64,000 bases of DNA from Amphibacillus sp052055485 (GCF_052055485.1 NZ_CP197171.1:3720001-3784000); one strand, 5' to 3'. Numbered from the stretch's first letter, positions 27,849-37,252 are shown. Numbers and translations are program-made. The notes: generated from the letters alone by a model not told the origin.

Positions 27849-28667
27849 TTAGTTCGTTCCTAGGTAAGGAATGACTTCACCATCATATCGTTCGTTAATA
27901 AATTCGCGAATCGCTTCCGATTGTAAAACTTCTACTAATTTTTGCAGGTTCTCATTATCTTCATCTTCTGCTCGAACCGCTACAATATTTATATATTGGG
28001 AATCATCACCTTCCATAAACAAGGCATCCTCTAATGGTGACAAATCAGCCTCAATCGCATAATTTGTATTAATTGCCACTAGGGTGTCTGGTTCATTTTC
28101 ATAAGATTGAACCAAAAATTCTGGGTTCACATCAGGTGAAAAAGTTAAATCCAATGGATTATCAACAATATCGTCAATGGTTGCCACTGATTTTTCAACA
28201 TCAGCAGCTAATTCAATAAAACCGTTCGCTTCAAACAAGGATAAAATCCGACCATGGTCAGGCACACTTCTACTAATAATCACTTCTGTACCTTCTTCAA
28301 TGTCATCAATGCTTGCTATTCCTTTTGAATAAACACCAATCGGCTCAATATGAACACCGCCGAGATTAACGATGTCATAATCTTTTTCATCAATTTCATC
28401 TTCTAAATAAGGAATGTGTTGGAAGAAGTTAGCATCAAGTTCCCCTCTAGATAAATCTTCATTTGGCAGTGCATAATCAGTATACGTCTCAATTGTTAGT
28501 TCGATTCCTTCCTCTTCTAAAACTGGAATTGCTTCCTCTAAGATCTCGGCATGTGGAACACTTGTTGCGCCCACTTTAATTTCATTATCAGCCGAACTAT
28601 TCCCTCCACATGCGACTAACAATAAACTAGTTACAATCAAGATCAATACAGTTAACCTACTTTTCAT
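27849..28667 (-). CDS. metQ: Methionine-binding lipoprotein MetQ (NlpA family)
   Basis: A 272-residue substrate-binding lipoprotein. The signal ends in the lipobox LLVACGG (Cys near residue 20). NlpA-family markers are VGATSVPHAEIL, DANFFQHIPYLE, SRSVPDHGRIL and the C-terminal INERYDGEVIPY. It captures methionine for MetNI. It is third in metN-metI-metQ under the upstream SAM riboswitch. Confidence 0.95.
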   Translation of the reverse strand: MKSRLTVLILIVTSLLLVACGGNSSADNEIKVGATSVPHAEILEEAIPVLEEEGIELTIETYTDYALPNEDLSRGELDANFFQHIPYLEDEIDEKDYDIVNLGGVHIEPIGVYSKGIASIDDIEEGTEVIISRSVPDHGRILSLFEANGFIELAADVEKSVATIDDIVDNPLDLTFSPDVNPEFLVQSYENEPDTLVAINTNYAIEADLSPLEDALFMEGDDSQYINIVAVRAEDEDNENLQKLVEVLQSEAIREFINERYDGEVIPYLGTN

Positions 28668-28704
28668 TTTCTCATTTCCCCTTTTTTAATATTTATTTTT
28701 AAAA

Positions 28705-29370
28705 TTAACGTTTGTCAATTTTGCTAGTTATAAAGTCACCAATAAATTGAAAAATAAAAACAATCAAGATAATAAGAATCGTACAAGCAAAAACAATATC
28801 AAAATCATGTCTAGTAAATCCGTAAAAATAAGCATAGTCGCCTAATCCACCAGCACCAATGACACCGGCAACAGCTGTATAGCCAATTAAAGCGATCGCA
28901 GTTACAGTTAATCCCGATACAAGTGCAGGCATCGATTCTTTTAATAAAACCTTCCAAATGACCGTTGATGTTTTTGCCCCCATAGATTGTGCTGCTTCAA
29001 CAACACCCTTATCAACTTCCCGTAAAGCTATCTCTACTAGTCGACCATAAAAAGGGGCTGAACCAATAATTAAAGCTGGTAAGGCGGCATTGGGTCCTCT
29101 AAAGGTCCCAAGTAAAAATGTTGTAAATGGAATCAGCAATAAGATCAAAACAATGAATGGAATAGCCCGAAAGATATTTACCAAAGCAGCCACAATGAAG
29201 TGAATCACATGGTTTTCCCAAATACCACCTGGTGAGGTTAAATAAAGTAATAAGCCCAGCATAATCCCTAAAATTAATGTCCCCATTAGGGCAATTAAAG
29301 TCATATAAAAAGTTTCACCCGTTGCTTCAACTAAATCAAACCAATCAACATTAGGAAATAAATTAGTCAT
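28705..29370 (-). CDS. metI: Methionine ABC transporter permease MetI
   Basis: A 221-residue permease with about five spans and the ABC-coupling EAA loop in EIALREVDKGVVEAAQSMGAK. I choose the ATG at 29370, seven bases after GGAGGTG, overlapping the end of metN by eight bases; a TTG six bases upstream is less likely. Confidence 0.93.
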   Translation of the reverse strand: MTNLFPNVDWFDLVEATGETFYMTLIALMGTLILGIMLGLLLYLTSPGGIWENHVIHFIVAALVNIFRAIPFIVLILLLIPFTTFLLGTFRGPNAALPALIIGSAPFYGRLVEIALREVDKGVVEAAQSMGAKTSTVIWKVLLKESMPALVSGLTVTAIALIGYTAVAGVIGAGGLGDYAYFYGFTRHDFDIVFACTILIILIVFIFQFIGDFITSKIDKR

Positions 29371-30388
29371 TGTCAATCACCTCCACTTTAACAGAGGTTG
29401 AACGGATGTAAGCAATCACTTGATCGACAATTGCTTTTGCTCCAGTAATTTGTATATATAAGGAGCCATAAGGTCCAGCTTGGGTCTGCTTAATATTCCC
29501 CTGCAAAATATTTAACTCTACATCATAATCTTTAGCAACTTGACTGATTAAAGCCTGATTAGTCGATTCACCAATAAACTGTAGTTTCAAAATTTGACCT
29601 GACGATATTGTTTGAATTAATGAATCCTCAGCTACCTCTTCATCTGGTTTTCCCATCACTTGTTCAACAAATCGCTTGGTCACGAGCTGTTGTGGGTTTG
29701 AGAAGACATCAAGCACGGCTCCTTGCTCAATCACGCGACCATTTTCCATAACAGCTACGTTATGACAAATTTTTTGAATCACATGCATTTCATGAGTGAT
29801 TAAAATAATCGTTATCCCTAACTTTTCATTAATATCAACTAGGAGTGAGAGAATTGCATCTGTGGTTTCCGGGTCTAAAGCTGAAGTTGCTTCATCACAA
29901 AGTAAAACCTTTGGCTGGTTAGCTAATGCACGGGCGATTCCAACACGTTGTTTCTCACCACCACTTAGTTGCGATGGGTAAGCATTTCCTTTCCCGGTTA
30001 AACCAACTAAGTCAATTAATTGATCGACTCTTTCCTTACGCTCTGCCTTAGGAACTCCTGCAATTTCTAACGGGAAAGCAATATTCTCACTTACCGTTCG
30101 TGACCAAAGCAGATTAAAGTGTTGAAAGATCATTCCCATTTCTTGTCGAGTCGCGCGCAACTCTTGTTTATTAAGAGTGGTAACGTTTTGATCACCCACG
30201 GTCACTGTACCGTCCGTGGGTTCTTCCAACCGATTGATCAATCGAATAAAGGTACTTTTCCCTGCCCCACTATAGCCAATAACACCAAATATTTCACCAG
30301 ACTCAATCGATAGATCGATATGATCCACAGCCTGAATACTCTGGTTCGCCGTTTGGAATGTTTTTGATAATTGTTGTATTTTAATCAT
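29363..30388 (-). CDS. metN: Methionine ABC transporter ATPase MetN
   Basis: A 341-residue ATPase. Walker A is GYSGAGKST, the signature is LSGGEKQRVGIARAL and Walker B is VLLCDEATSALD. A C-terminal NIL domain (about 265-341, KLQFIGESTNQALISQV) is the regulatory methionine-binding domain of MetN. The ATG at 30388 gives the standard MIKIQQLSKTF start after a GGGGGT site; a longer frame upstream runs into the riboswitch leader. Confidence 0.95.
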   Translation of the reverse strand: MIKIQQLSKTFQTANQSIQAVDHIDLSIESGEIFGVIGYSGAGKSTFIRLINRLEEPTDGTVTVGDQNVTTLNKQELRATRQEMGMIFQHFNLLWSRTVSENIAFPLEIAGVPKAERKERVDQLIDLVGLTGKGNAYPSQLSGGEKQRVGIARALANQPKVLLCDEATSALDPETTDAILSLLVDINEKLGITIILITHEMHVIQKICHNVAVMENGRVIEQGAVLDVFSNPQQLVTKRFVEQVMGKPDEEVAEDSLIQTISSGQILKLQFIGESTNQALISQVAKDYDVELNILQGNIKQTQAGPYGSLYIQITGAKAIVDQVIAYIRSTSVKVEVIDND

Positions 30389-30494
30389 CTTAACCCCCAC
30401 TTTACTTCTATTCAGAAAAACCAAGAAGTCCACTATGAAAAGCCGATTTCTCTCCGCTTCCATTCGTTTTTAGTCTCGATACTTTTCTAACGTA

Positions 30495-30537
30495 TAAAAA
30501 AGCGTCTATCTGCCCTGAAAGAACAGAAAGACGCTGG
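30495..30537 (-). terminator. Riboswitch expression-platform terminator
   Basis: On the minus strand, stem AGCGTCTxTCTG with CAGxxAGACGCT ends in TTTTTTAT, directly after the SAM aptamer. It should form when SAM is bound and stop metNIQ transcription. Confidence 0.9.
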
Positions 30538-30552
30538 AATAGCCTTTCAGTC

Positions 30553-30664
30553 CTCTCATCTACCAAAGTGTGCACCTCGCAGGAATTGGCACCATTTTAA
30601 ACACGAATTGTTTAATGGTTGCCGGGTTTCATCGGGCCAGTCCCTCCACCACTCTCGATAAGAG
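30553..30664 (-). ncRNA. SAM-I (S-box) riboswitch upstream of metNIQ
   Basis: The minus strand starts CTCTTATCGAGAGTGGTGGA and contains GGGACTGGCCCGATGAAACC and GGCAACC. It then has the GTGCCAATTCC region and closes with a GATGAGAG P1 strand. These are the conserved SAM-I aptamer elements in order. It is a transcription-terminating OFF switch in this class. Confidence 0.95.
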
Positions 30665-30847
30665 CCATCAATTATTTAATTAATTAAAAATGATCATATC
30701 ATGTGACACCAAATGTGTCAATTCGTTTTCATGTTTTTTTCAACGTGATATACTATTAAAAATGTCTCTTTACTCGTCCTTTTGAGTAAAATTTCAAGTT
30801 TCGCATACTTGCCCAATCAAAAACAAAGATTTTAAAGGATGAAACAG

Positions 30848-31261
30848 ATGAAAGCATTAAATTTTACATTACCATATATTGATAAAGAGGGATCTTATCA
30901 ACTTAAAAGTGATCTTGGAAAAATCATCGTCTTAACCTTTTGGACATCCTGGTGTCCTGCTTGTGGATCTGATTTACCATTAAAGGAAAAACTTTATCAA
31001 ACCGTTGACTCAGAAAAAGTTAAATTTATCACGATTAATGTGGCTGGCAGAGAACGTACCCCAAATGAAGGCCTACATTTTCATAATAACTTTTTAACAC
31101 AGCCAACTTTAGTTGACCGTGGTCTGGAAGTCTATCGACAATTTAATTGTCTAGGTGTTCCAACAACAGTGATCATCAATCAAGATGGAGAAATCATTAC
31201 CCAATTATCTGACCATGCAAACCCGATCGATATGATCCAAACGATCAGCCCATACATTTAA
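30848..31261 (+). CDS. Thioredoxin-fold redoxin (TlpA/ResA-like)
   Basis: A protein of about 137 residues with the TlpA-type active site WTSWCPACGSDLP (CPAC) and the cis-proline region NCLGVPTTVIIN. TTPT-like and DHAN parts follow. No signal peptide or anchor is seen, so it is probably cytoplasmic, unlike ResA. The ATG at 30848 (MKALNF) lies a normal distance from AAAGGA; the ATG at 30839 overlaps that site. Role and partner are unknown. Confidence 0.8.
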   Translation: MKALNFTLPYIDKEGSYQLKSDLGKIIVLTFWTSWCPACGSDLPLKEKLYQTVDSEKVKFITINVAGRERTPNEGLHFHNNFLTQPTLVDRGLEVYRQFNCLGVPTTVIINQDGEIITQLSDHANPIDMIQTISPYI

Positions 31262-31339
31262 TTGATCCGAAAAACCAGGAATGCCCACTGGTCCTTTACT
31301 ATCCGCCCAAGTGAGATGTCCCTCAAAGAAGTCGCTTTC

Positions 31340-31425
31340 CGCAAGGATTGAGGACTGCAGGACATAGGTCATGCAGGTGCTGGGACTGGGATTACCAATG
31401 TTGTCAGGTTAACACGACCGCTACA
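31340..31425 (+). repeat. Partial mosaic repeat fragments
   Basis: GCAGGACATAGGTCATGCAG resembles the left block of copies B and E. AATGTTGTCAGGTTAACACG (about 31402-31421) matches, on the opposite strand, part of copy E near 61456-61482. Neither family end is complete. Confidence 0.5.
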
Positions 31426-31527
31426 GAAAAACCCTACGCTTTCCTTGTCCTATGGAAACAACGTTAAAAATTTTGCTTCCACAAATTATAAAGCAGCATT
31501 TCTACTTTCCTAACTTATAAATAGAAA

Positions 31528-31575
31528 TGGCACTTAGGTTAGCTACGGCTCAAATTGGAGCTAACCTAAGTGCCA
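31528..31575. terminator. Bidirectional hairpin after gcvH
   Basis: A perfect 16-base-pair stem TGGCACTTAGGTTAGC with its inverse, 18 bases after the gcvH stop. T-runs are weak, so it could also be a structural repeat. Confidence 0.65.
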
Positions 31576-31592
31576 GGTTAAAGAAAGTTTTT

Positions 31593-31976
31593 TTATTCTT
31601 GATCAAGAACTTTTTGGTATTGTTCTGAAGTTAATAGCTTATCAAAATCTGCTTCATCTGTTAACTCAACAACAATCATCCAGCCCTCCTCATATGGTGA
31701 TTCATTTACAAGTTCTGGACTATCTTCTAATGCTTCGTTTACTTCAACAACTACAGCATTTATCGGTGCATATAACTCTGAAACTGTTTTTACGGACTCT
31801 ACACTGCCAAAGGTTTCAGTTGCCACAAGTTGATCGTCGACTTCAGGTAGCTCAACAAAGACAATATCACCTAGTTCATCCTGCGCATGATCTGTGATCC
31901 CAATTGTTACTTTTCCAGCTTCTTTTTTTACCCAAACATGTTCATCTGTATACTTCAAATCATTTGGTACATTCAT
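31593..31976 (-). CDS. gcvH: Glycine cleavage system H protein
   Basis: A 127-residue lipoyl carrier. The lipoylated lysine is in GSVESVKTVSELYAP (near residue 63). It shuttles intermediates of glycine cleavage; in Gram-positives it is also the relay for octanoyl transfer in lipoate synthesis. A lipoate ligase gene is at 59.3 kb. The ATG at 31976 follows AAGGAGG by six bases. Pairing with yusI matches the B. subtilis yusH-yusI order. Confidence 0.95.
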   Translation of the reverse strand: MNVPNDLKYTDEHVWVKKEAGKVTIGITDHAQDELGDIVFVELPEVDDQLVATETFGSVESVKTVSELYAPINAVVVEVNEALEDSPELVNESPYEEGWMIVVELTDEADFDKLLTSEQYQKVLDQE

Positions 31977-31992
31977 TTTATTTCCTCCTTTA

Positions 31993-32346
31993 TTATTTCC
32001 AGTTTTGTTCAAATTGTTCTTCCCTAAAGCCAACTGTTACTCTCTCACCATCAAATGCAAGTGGGCGTTTAATTAACATACCATCTGAAACAAGCAGAGT
32101 TATCTTTTCATCATCCGTCATCTGTGGTAATTTATCTTTTAATTGTAGCTCACGATATTTTTTCCCACTAGTATTAAAAAACTTCTTGATTGGCAACTGA
32201 CTTTTCTTAATAATAGTCGCTAATTGCTCTTTATTCGGTGCTTGCTCGACAATATGTAAATCATTATAGGCAAGATCATTTTCATCCATCCACTTTTTAG
32301 CTTTGCGACACGTACTACACTTTGGATAACAATAAAAATCAATCAT
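31993..32346 (-). CDS. yusI: ArsC/Spx-family protein (YusI-like)
   Basis: A 117-residue thioredoxin-fold protein. The N-terminal CYPKCSTCRKAKKW holds the CxxC-type redox site of ArsC-like proteins. It then has LPIKKFFNTSGKKYRELQ and the C-terminal LIKRPLAF. Length and motifs match YusI rather than Spx. Its reductase role is unproven. The ATG at 32346 is eight bases after AAGGAG. It is 16 bases upstream of gcvH on the same strand. Confidence 0.85.
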   Translation of the reverse strand: MIDFYCYPKCSTCRKAKKWMDENDLAYNDLHIVEQAPNKEQLATIIKKSQLPIKKFFNTSGKKYRELQLKDKLPQMTDDEKITLLVSDGMLIKRPLAFDGERVTVGFREEQFEQNWK

Positions 32347-32496
32347 CCGACCCACTCCTTAATTATAAATTACCTTTACATACAGTATAAATTGGACATT
32401 ATTATTTGGCTAGTGAATTGCTTATTACTTGTTTGTATATTTTCAAACTTTTAAGCCACATTAATATTATTACCATTATATAAGGAGGATATGAGT

Positions 32497-32751
32497 ATGC
32501 AACAGACAAATCAACAAAATAATGGATCAATGGCTCAACCACCAATGATGATCAGCAGTAAAGATTTATTGTATTTAACGGATATGATGTCATGGAATTT
32601 AAATGTGGTTAAAAAGGCCAATTACTTAGCAAAGGATTGTCAATTACCAGAAATCAAGCAAGCCATTGAACAGGTTGGGCAAATGCATCAGCAACATTAT
32701 CAAAAATTACTCAATCTGACAAAAAGTCAATCTAATCAAACGGTTCATTAA
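32497..32751 (+). CDS. Small coat-associated protein (CotF-like, short)
   Basis: An 84-residue Gln/Asn-rich protein with a helical core SSKDLLYLTDMMSWNLNVVKK and IKQAIEQVGQMHQQHYQKLL. This resembles the helical pair of CotF-family proteins. It sits 12 bases before a clearer CotF protein, in one operon. ATG at 32497 is eight bases after AAGGAGG; an ATG at 32491 is too close. Confidence 0.7.
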   Translation: MQQTNQQNNGSMAQPPMMISSKDLLYLTDMMSWNLNVVKKANYLAKDCQLPEIKQAIEQVGQMHQQHYQKLLNLTKSQSNQTVH

Positions 32752-32763
32752 GGAGGAAGGCAA

Positions 32764-33084
32764 ATGCAAGCAAGTAAAGTTCAAAATCCAGAAACACCTG
32801 TTGAAAAAACACCACAATTAAATGATCGAGATATTATCAATGATTTCCTTGCAACAGAAAAATATATGACAAATGGCTATTCTACAGCATTAAATGAATG
32901 TAGTAACCATACTTACTATGAAAACCTGCTACAAATCTTTACCGAAACACAAAATCAGCAACGTCATCTCTATAATCTAATGTTCAAAAATGGTTGGTAT
33001 AGTCTGGACCAGGCAGATCAACAACAAATTAATCAGGCAGCCGAACAATTTACAGGTTATCTGAATCAATTCCCGACACATTAA
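32764..33084 (+). CDS. Spore coat protein, CotF family
   Basis: A 106-residue protein. LNDRDIINDFLATEKYMTNG and YSTALNECSNHTYYENLLQI are the standard CotF domain, followed by NQQRHLYNLMFKNGWYSL. CotF proteins form part of the spore coat. AAGGAGGAAGG lies before the ATG. Cotranscribed with the gene upstream. Confidence 0.9.
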   Translation: MQASKVQNPETPVEKTPQLNDRDIINDFLATEKYMTNGYSTALNECSNHTYYENLLQIFTETQNQQRHLYNLMFKNGWYSLDQADQQQINQAAEQFTGYLNQFPTH

Positions 33085-33101
33085 AGCTGAACAATAAAAT
33101 T

Positions 33102-33153
33102 GTCCTAACGATTGGCATTCATTCCTAGTAATAGAACAGCTAATCATTAGGAC
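33102..33153 (+). terminator. Terminator of the coat operon
   Basis: Stem GTCCTAACGATT with AATCATTAGGAC (one mismatch), then TTTTTTA. Confidence 0.8.
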
Positions 33154-33633
33154 TTTTTTATTTGATTTTTAAAAACGATTCATTTTGTAGTTTAGTTTTC
33201 ATTGAACTACTCTCTACTTCATTTCTAATGAAATTTGGAGTAGGAGTCTTCTGTCGGAAATCGGCTAAAACATTTGAGGTTAGTCATTCGTAAGATCGAC
33301 TTAAGGATTTACTTTGGATGAATCTATTTATTCCCGAAAAGTAAAGAATTATGTAACAGCAGATTCATAATAAAAATCTAACAAACAGCAAGTAATTTAA
33401 AGTGACTTTTTAAAACGTAACCATTATTATTTACAATTTTAAAGAAAAGAGCTACAATTATATATAATCTTAGCTTATTCATACTATTGAAAGGTCATCT
33501 AGCCAATTCACCTTTGAGGTGTTGCGTTAAAAGGTTAGAAAAATCCGTTAAGTAAAAGCTCATGACTCACTTCATATTGTGTGATGAATCATTCAGAATA
33601 ATAAACAGTTGCTTTAAGAATTGAGGTTAGATA
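33154..33633. other. Promoter region of the zinc-type ABC operon
   Basis: About 480 bases with no supported gene. A Zur box would be expected, but the nearest candidate (AACGTAACCATTATTATTTAC, near 33416) is too weak for me to call. Confidence 0.4.
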
Positions 33634-34389
33634 ATGAAAGAGCCTATCGTAGAAATTAAAGATCTTCATTATGCATATGAAGATAAAATGGCTTTAACTG
33701 ATATTAATATTGAAATCAATAAAGGAGCTTTTTTGGGCTTAATTGGTCCTAATGGTGGTGGGAAAACAACGCTAATCAAATTATTGCTTGGTTTAATTAC
33801 ACCGCAGCAAGGCTCAATTCGCTTATTCGGGCAAAGTATCCAGCAATTTAATGACTGGAACAGCATTGGTTTTGTTTCACAGAAATCGAGTGCATTTAAT
33901 CATGGATTCCCCGCTACCGTTAAGGAAGTCGTCTCAACTGGATTAACTGCAAGCATCGGCTATTTTAAATTCTTTACTAAAGCAGATCGAGAAAAAGTAC
34001 TCAAAGCTATTGAGACAGTGGGGATGTCCGACTATATCCATCAAAATATTGGTGATTTATCCGGCGGTCAGCAACAGCGAATTTTTATCGCACGTGCCCT
34101 CGTGAGTGATCCGAAATTGCTTATTTTAGATGAGCCAACTGTTGGAATTGATACAGAGAACGTACAGAAATTTTATCAATTATTAAACAAATTAAATAAA
34201 GAAAATAACATTACACTATTACTCGTTTCACATGATATTGGTACGGTAACCAAATATGTTAATGGGGTTGCTTGTCTCAATAAAGTGATGCATTTCCATG
34301 GGGAAACTAGTGATTTTTCCAATTTATCAGAACAACAAATTTCACAATTTTATGGTCACGATTTAAATTTAGTGACCCATCATCATTAA
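33634..34389 (+). CDS. znuC: Zinc/manganese-type ABC transporter ATPase
   Basis: A 251-residue ATPase with Walker A GPNGGGKTT (about residues 38-46), signature LSGGQQQRIFIARAL and Walker B LLILDEPTVGID. It ends in a His-rich tail THHH. It is followed by a ZnuB-type permease and a Fur-family regulator, the same order as zurA-zurM-zurR of Listeria. No binding-protein gene is present in the cluster. Zinc is the likely substrate by context. Confidence 0.88.
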   Translation: MKEPIVEIKDLHYAYEDKMALTDINIEINKGAFLGLIGPNGGGKTTLIKLLLGLITPQQGSIRLFGQSIQQFNDWNSIGFVSQKSSAFNHGFPATVKEVVSTGLTASIGYFKFFTKADREKVLKAIETVGMSDYIHQNIGDLSGGQQQRIFIARALVSDPKLLILDEPTVGIDTENVQKFYQLLNKLNKENNITLLLVSHDIGTVTKYVNGVACLNKVMHFHGETSDFSNLSEQQISQFYGHDLNLVTHHH

Positions 34390-34403
34390 GGAAGTGCTTC
34401 ATT

Positions 34404-35258
34404 ATGTTAACCCATTTTTTTCAATATCCGTTTTTACAAAACACATTATATACTGGGCTGTTAATTGGTTTAATTGCCCCATTATTAGGATCATTTGTTG
34501 TCGTTAGGCGTCTCTCACTAATTGCTGATGGTCTTTCTCATGTCACATTGGCCGGTATTGCATTTGGACTTTTTATCGAGAAAAAATATAGCTTATTATT
34601 TTTAACACCTTTTTATTATGGAACCATCTTTTCAATTGTAGGAGCTGTATTAATTGAGCGATTACGGCGAATTTATTCAGCTTTTCAGGAATTGGCTATC
34701 CCAATCATTTTATCAGCTGGAGTTGGGCTAAGTGTTATTTTTATTTCGTTAGCTGATGGTTTTAACAATGATCTTTACAATTATTTATTTGGCTCTGTCT
34801 CTGCAGTTAGCCGTAACGATCTTTACGGTATTTTATTCATTACCATCATTGTTGTCACAGTACTGATGATTTTTTATAAAGAACTTTTTATGTTATCCTT
34901 TGATGAAGAGCATGCAAGGGTCTCTGGCATTCATTCACAGCGTATTCATTTTCTTTTTATTGTCCTAACAGCTTTAGTAATTGCTGCATCCATTCGAATT
35001 GTTGGTGTGCTATTAGTTTCAGCTTTGATGACATTACCCGTTGCGGCGAGCATTCGATTAGCAAAAGGATTTAAACAAACGATTGTTTATTCGATTATTT
35101 TTGGAGAAATCTCAGTTGTTGGCGGCTTAATATCTGGCTATTATTTAGAAATTCCACCAGGTGGGACAATCGTGATGATTTCAATTCTTATTCTATTATT
35201 AACAATAGGTGGTAAAAAACTCTGGCTTAATATGAGGAGAAGGAAGGCGATTTTGTGA
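34404..35258 (+). CDS. znuB: Zinc/manganese-type ABC transporter permease
   Basis: A 284-residue ABC-3 family permease with about eight spans. Family parts are APLLGSFVVVRRLSLIADGL, SHVTLAGIAFGLF and VGVLLVSALMTLPVAASIRLA. It overlaps the downstream regulator by four bases (GTGA). Confidence 0.9.
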   Translation: MLTHFFQYPFLQNTLYTGLLIGLIAPLLGSFVVVRRLSLIADGLSHVTLAGIAFGLFIEKKYSLLFLTPFYYGTIFSIVGAVLIERLRRIYSAFQELAIPIILSAGVGLSVIFISLADGFNNDLYNYLFGSVSAVSRNDLYGILFITIIVVTVLMIFYKELFMLSFDEEHARVSGIHSQRIHFLFIVLTALVIAASIRIVGVLLVSALMTLPVAASIRLAKGFKQTIVYSIIFGEISVVGGLISGYYLEIPPGGTIVMISILILLLTIGGKKLWLNMRRRKAIL

Positions 35259-35662
35259 ATATAGAAAAAGCATTAATTATTTTAAAAGATGCAGGCTATA
35301 AATACACAGATAAGCGCGAATTTATGTTAACCTATTTTTCAAAAGAAGATCGTTATCGTACAGCGAAAGATTTATTAAACTATATGGAATCTTATTTTAA
35401 AGGAATCAGTTTTGATACGATCTATCGAAATCTGAATCTATTTCATGAATTAGGTATTCTTGAATCAACTGAATTAGATGGTGAAAAGCATTATCAAATC
35501 TCTTGTGCAGAGCATCACCACCATCATTTCATCTGTAGAGCATGTGGGGCGACACAAGAGATAGAAGATTGTCCGATGAATCATTTACCAAAAGCCTTGG
35601 ATAACTTCACTATTGAGGATCATAAATTCGAAATCTATGGTCTATGTCCTGCTTGTCATTAA
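35255..35662 (+). CDS. zur: Fur-family regulator, likely zinc-responsive Zur
   Basis: A 135-residue Fur-family repressor. The winged-helix part includes AGYKYTDKREFML and ISFDTIYRNLNLF. The dimer part has the metal motif EHHHHHFICRACG and a second pair in YGLCPACH, giving the two CxxC knuckles. Being last in a zinc-type ABC operon argues for Zur and autoregulation. It starts with GTG after AGGAGAAGGAAGG. Confidence 0.88.
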   Translation: MNIEKALIILKDAGYKYTDKREFMLTYFSKEDRYRTAKDLLNYMESYFKGISFDTIYRNLNLFHELGILESTELDGEKHYQISCAEHHHHHFICRACGATQEIEDCPMNHLPKALDNFTIEDHKFEIYGLCPACH

Positions 35663-35681
35663 AAAAGAGCCAGCTAATTAA

Positions 35682-35784
35682 AAACTCCTTCTAAGTGAAT
35701 GCATTAAAAGAAAATGTTCAAAAAGACCAATGAAATGGCAGGTTGAATTTCGTCTGCCTTTTGCACTCACATTAGAAGGAGTTT
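35682..35784. terminator. Long bidirectional stem-loop between zur and uspA
   Basis: Outer arms AAACTCCTTCTAA and TTAGAAGGAGTTT are perfect inverses 77 bases apart. An inner stem GGCAG/CTGCC lies near 35733-35757. It separates convergent genes and probably terminates both. Confidence 0.7.
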
Positions 35785-35790
35785 GATTAT

Positions 35791-36210
35791 TTATTTTACA
35801 ATTAATACTGGACATTCTGCCCGTTTAGCGACCTTGTGACTAACACTACCCAATACCATCTCTTGCAATCTATTTAATCCTCTGCTGCCAATCACACATA
35901 AATCTACTTTATTATTATTAACATATTTAACAATAGTTGGACCTGGATCACCATGTAATATTTTAATTTCATAATCTATCTCTGCTTGCTTCAATTTTCG
36001 TTCTGAAATTTCTAGCTTTTCTTTTCGGCTTTGGTCTAATTCAGAAGCACTGTAAAGATGTGTGGCATCAGCTTTTGATGTCGCTGCATCAACGACATAT
36101 AATACAGTGATTTTTGATTCTGGATTATTTTGAGCAAGATAAATTGCTTTTTCACTGGCACGAATCGCATACTCTGATCCATCCAAAGCTAATACAATAT
36201 GTTTAAACAT
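35791..36210 (-). CDS. Universal stress protein, UspA family
   Basis: A 139-residue Usp domain. The start MFKHIVLALDGSEYA and the ATP-binding G2xG9xG(S/T) motif in IGSRGLNRLQEMVLGSVSH are intact, so it should bind ATP. GGGGTGG precedes the ATG. Physiological role cannot be set from sequence. Confidence 0.9.
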   Translation of the reverse strand: MFKHIVLALDGSEYAIRASEKAIYLAQNNPESKITVLYVVDAATSKADATHLYSASELDQSRKEKLEISERKLKQAEIDYEIKILHGDPGPTIVKYVNNNKVDLCVIGSRGLNRLQEMVLGSVSHKVAKRAECPVLIVK

Positions 36211-36292
36211 GAGACCACCCCTTACTATTTGATATATTTATTATAGCAATTTTTCGAAAGATTTGTATCATATTTTGAAAAGATTGTATGAT

Positions 36293-37201
36293 TTAATCAA
36301 TTAAGTAGGAGGCAATTGTATAAAGAACGAGTTCATTGGCTTGAAAAATTTGTTTATATAAATGATCAGGTACTGGTCGTGGCCCAATCGATGGAGCAAT
36401 TTCAATAGTAAAGGCGGGCTTTTGAAATTGTGTCAAAAACCAGTCCGTAAAACCACCCCCACTTGGTGTTCCTTCAGGTTCAATTAATCGATACCTCGTC
36501 ACTTCTGCCAACCTTTCTGCTAGGGGGCGATGTTGATCCACTAAATCATCAGGTAAGGTATAGCGCCAAAAGATCTCTTCTCCTGAGGAATGATAAGCAA
36601 TTGCACAATCAAAATGATATTGCTTAACAAATTGATAGATCGCTTGTGTTTCGGGTTCAGATAATGGATGACTACCTTTATAATGACTAGAACTAGGTTG
36701 ACCCGGATCAGCTTGGATAGACTCCCAATCCGCAGGATATTGTCGATTTAAATCTACTCCCCTGCTATTGGCTTTCCAGCCGGTAAAATCAGTAGAGTTA
36801 TTATTCCAATCGATTAATTCTTTTCGATTAGATAAGTCATTGATTCCTCCCTGTACTAATGTCACACCATCTGGATTAACCATTGGAATAAACCAAAATG
36901 TAATATCAGTTAACCAATCTTCCCTAATCGAAAGCCACGGCCAACTACAATCGGTCAGTAAATGATTAATAAAGTCTACAATCAAACGTGTGGTCATCCA
37001 CTCTCTGGCATGATGAGCACCGTGACATAAGACTGCCTTTTTTCCTGAACCTATCCGTAATGCATATAAATCTCGTCCTTCCACTGAAGAACCAATTGTT
37101 ATTAGTTCAACTTGGTCTGGAAATTGTTTTTTCACATCATTTAAATCTATTTTGAGTTTTTGATAACTGTACATTTGCTTTGAATCAAAGTCATTTTCCA
37201 T
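36293..37201 (-). CDS. M14 zinc carboxypeptidase family protein
   Basis: A protein of about 302 residues with the M14 zinc site GAHHAREWMT (HxxE), the third ligand in IAYHSSGEE and the catalytic Glu in FTIEIAPS. NPDGV and SRGVDLNRQYP are substrate-pocket signatures. It resembles gamma-D-glutamyl-diamino acid endopeptidases acting on spore or wall peptides (YqgT type). No signal peptide is seen, suggesting a cytoplasmic or mother-cell role. ATG at 37201 is preferred over an upstream GTG. Confidence 0.85.
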   Translation of the reverse strand: MENDFDSKQMYSYQKLKIDLNDVKKQFPDQVELITIGSSVEGRDLYALRIGSGKKAVLCHGAHHAREWMTTRLIVDFINHLLTDCSWPWLSIREDWLTDITFWFIPMVNPDGVTLVQGGINDLSNRKELIDWNNNSTDFTGWKANSRGVDLNRQYPADWESIQADPGQPSSSHYKGSHPLSEPETQAIYQFVKQYHFDCAIAYHSSGEEIFWRYTLPDDLVDQHRPLAERLAEVTRYRLIEPEGTPSGGGFTDWFLTQFQKPAFTIEIAPSIGPRPVPDHLYKQIFQANELVLYTIASYLID

Positions 37202-37252
37202 TAAAAACACCCCTTAATATGCCTATGCCAAGTTAAGGGGTGTTTAGTACTT

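Noticed and set aside
33411..33440. Zur box before the zinc ABC operon
   Set aside because: The best candidate matches only part of the palindrome, so I left it as an unconfirmed region.
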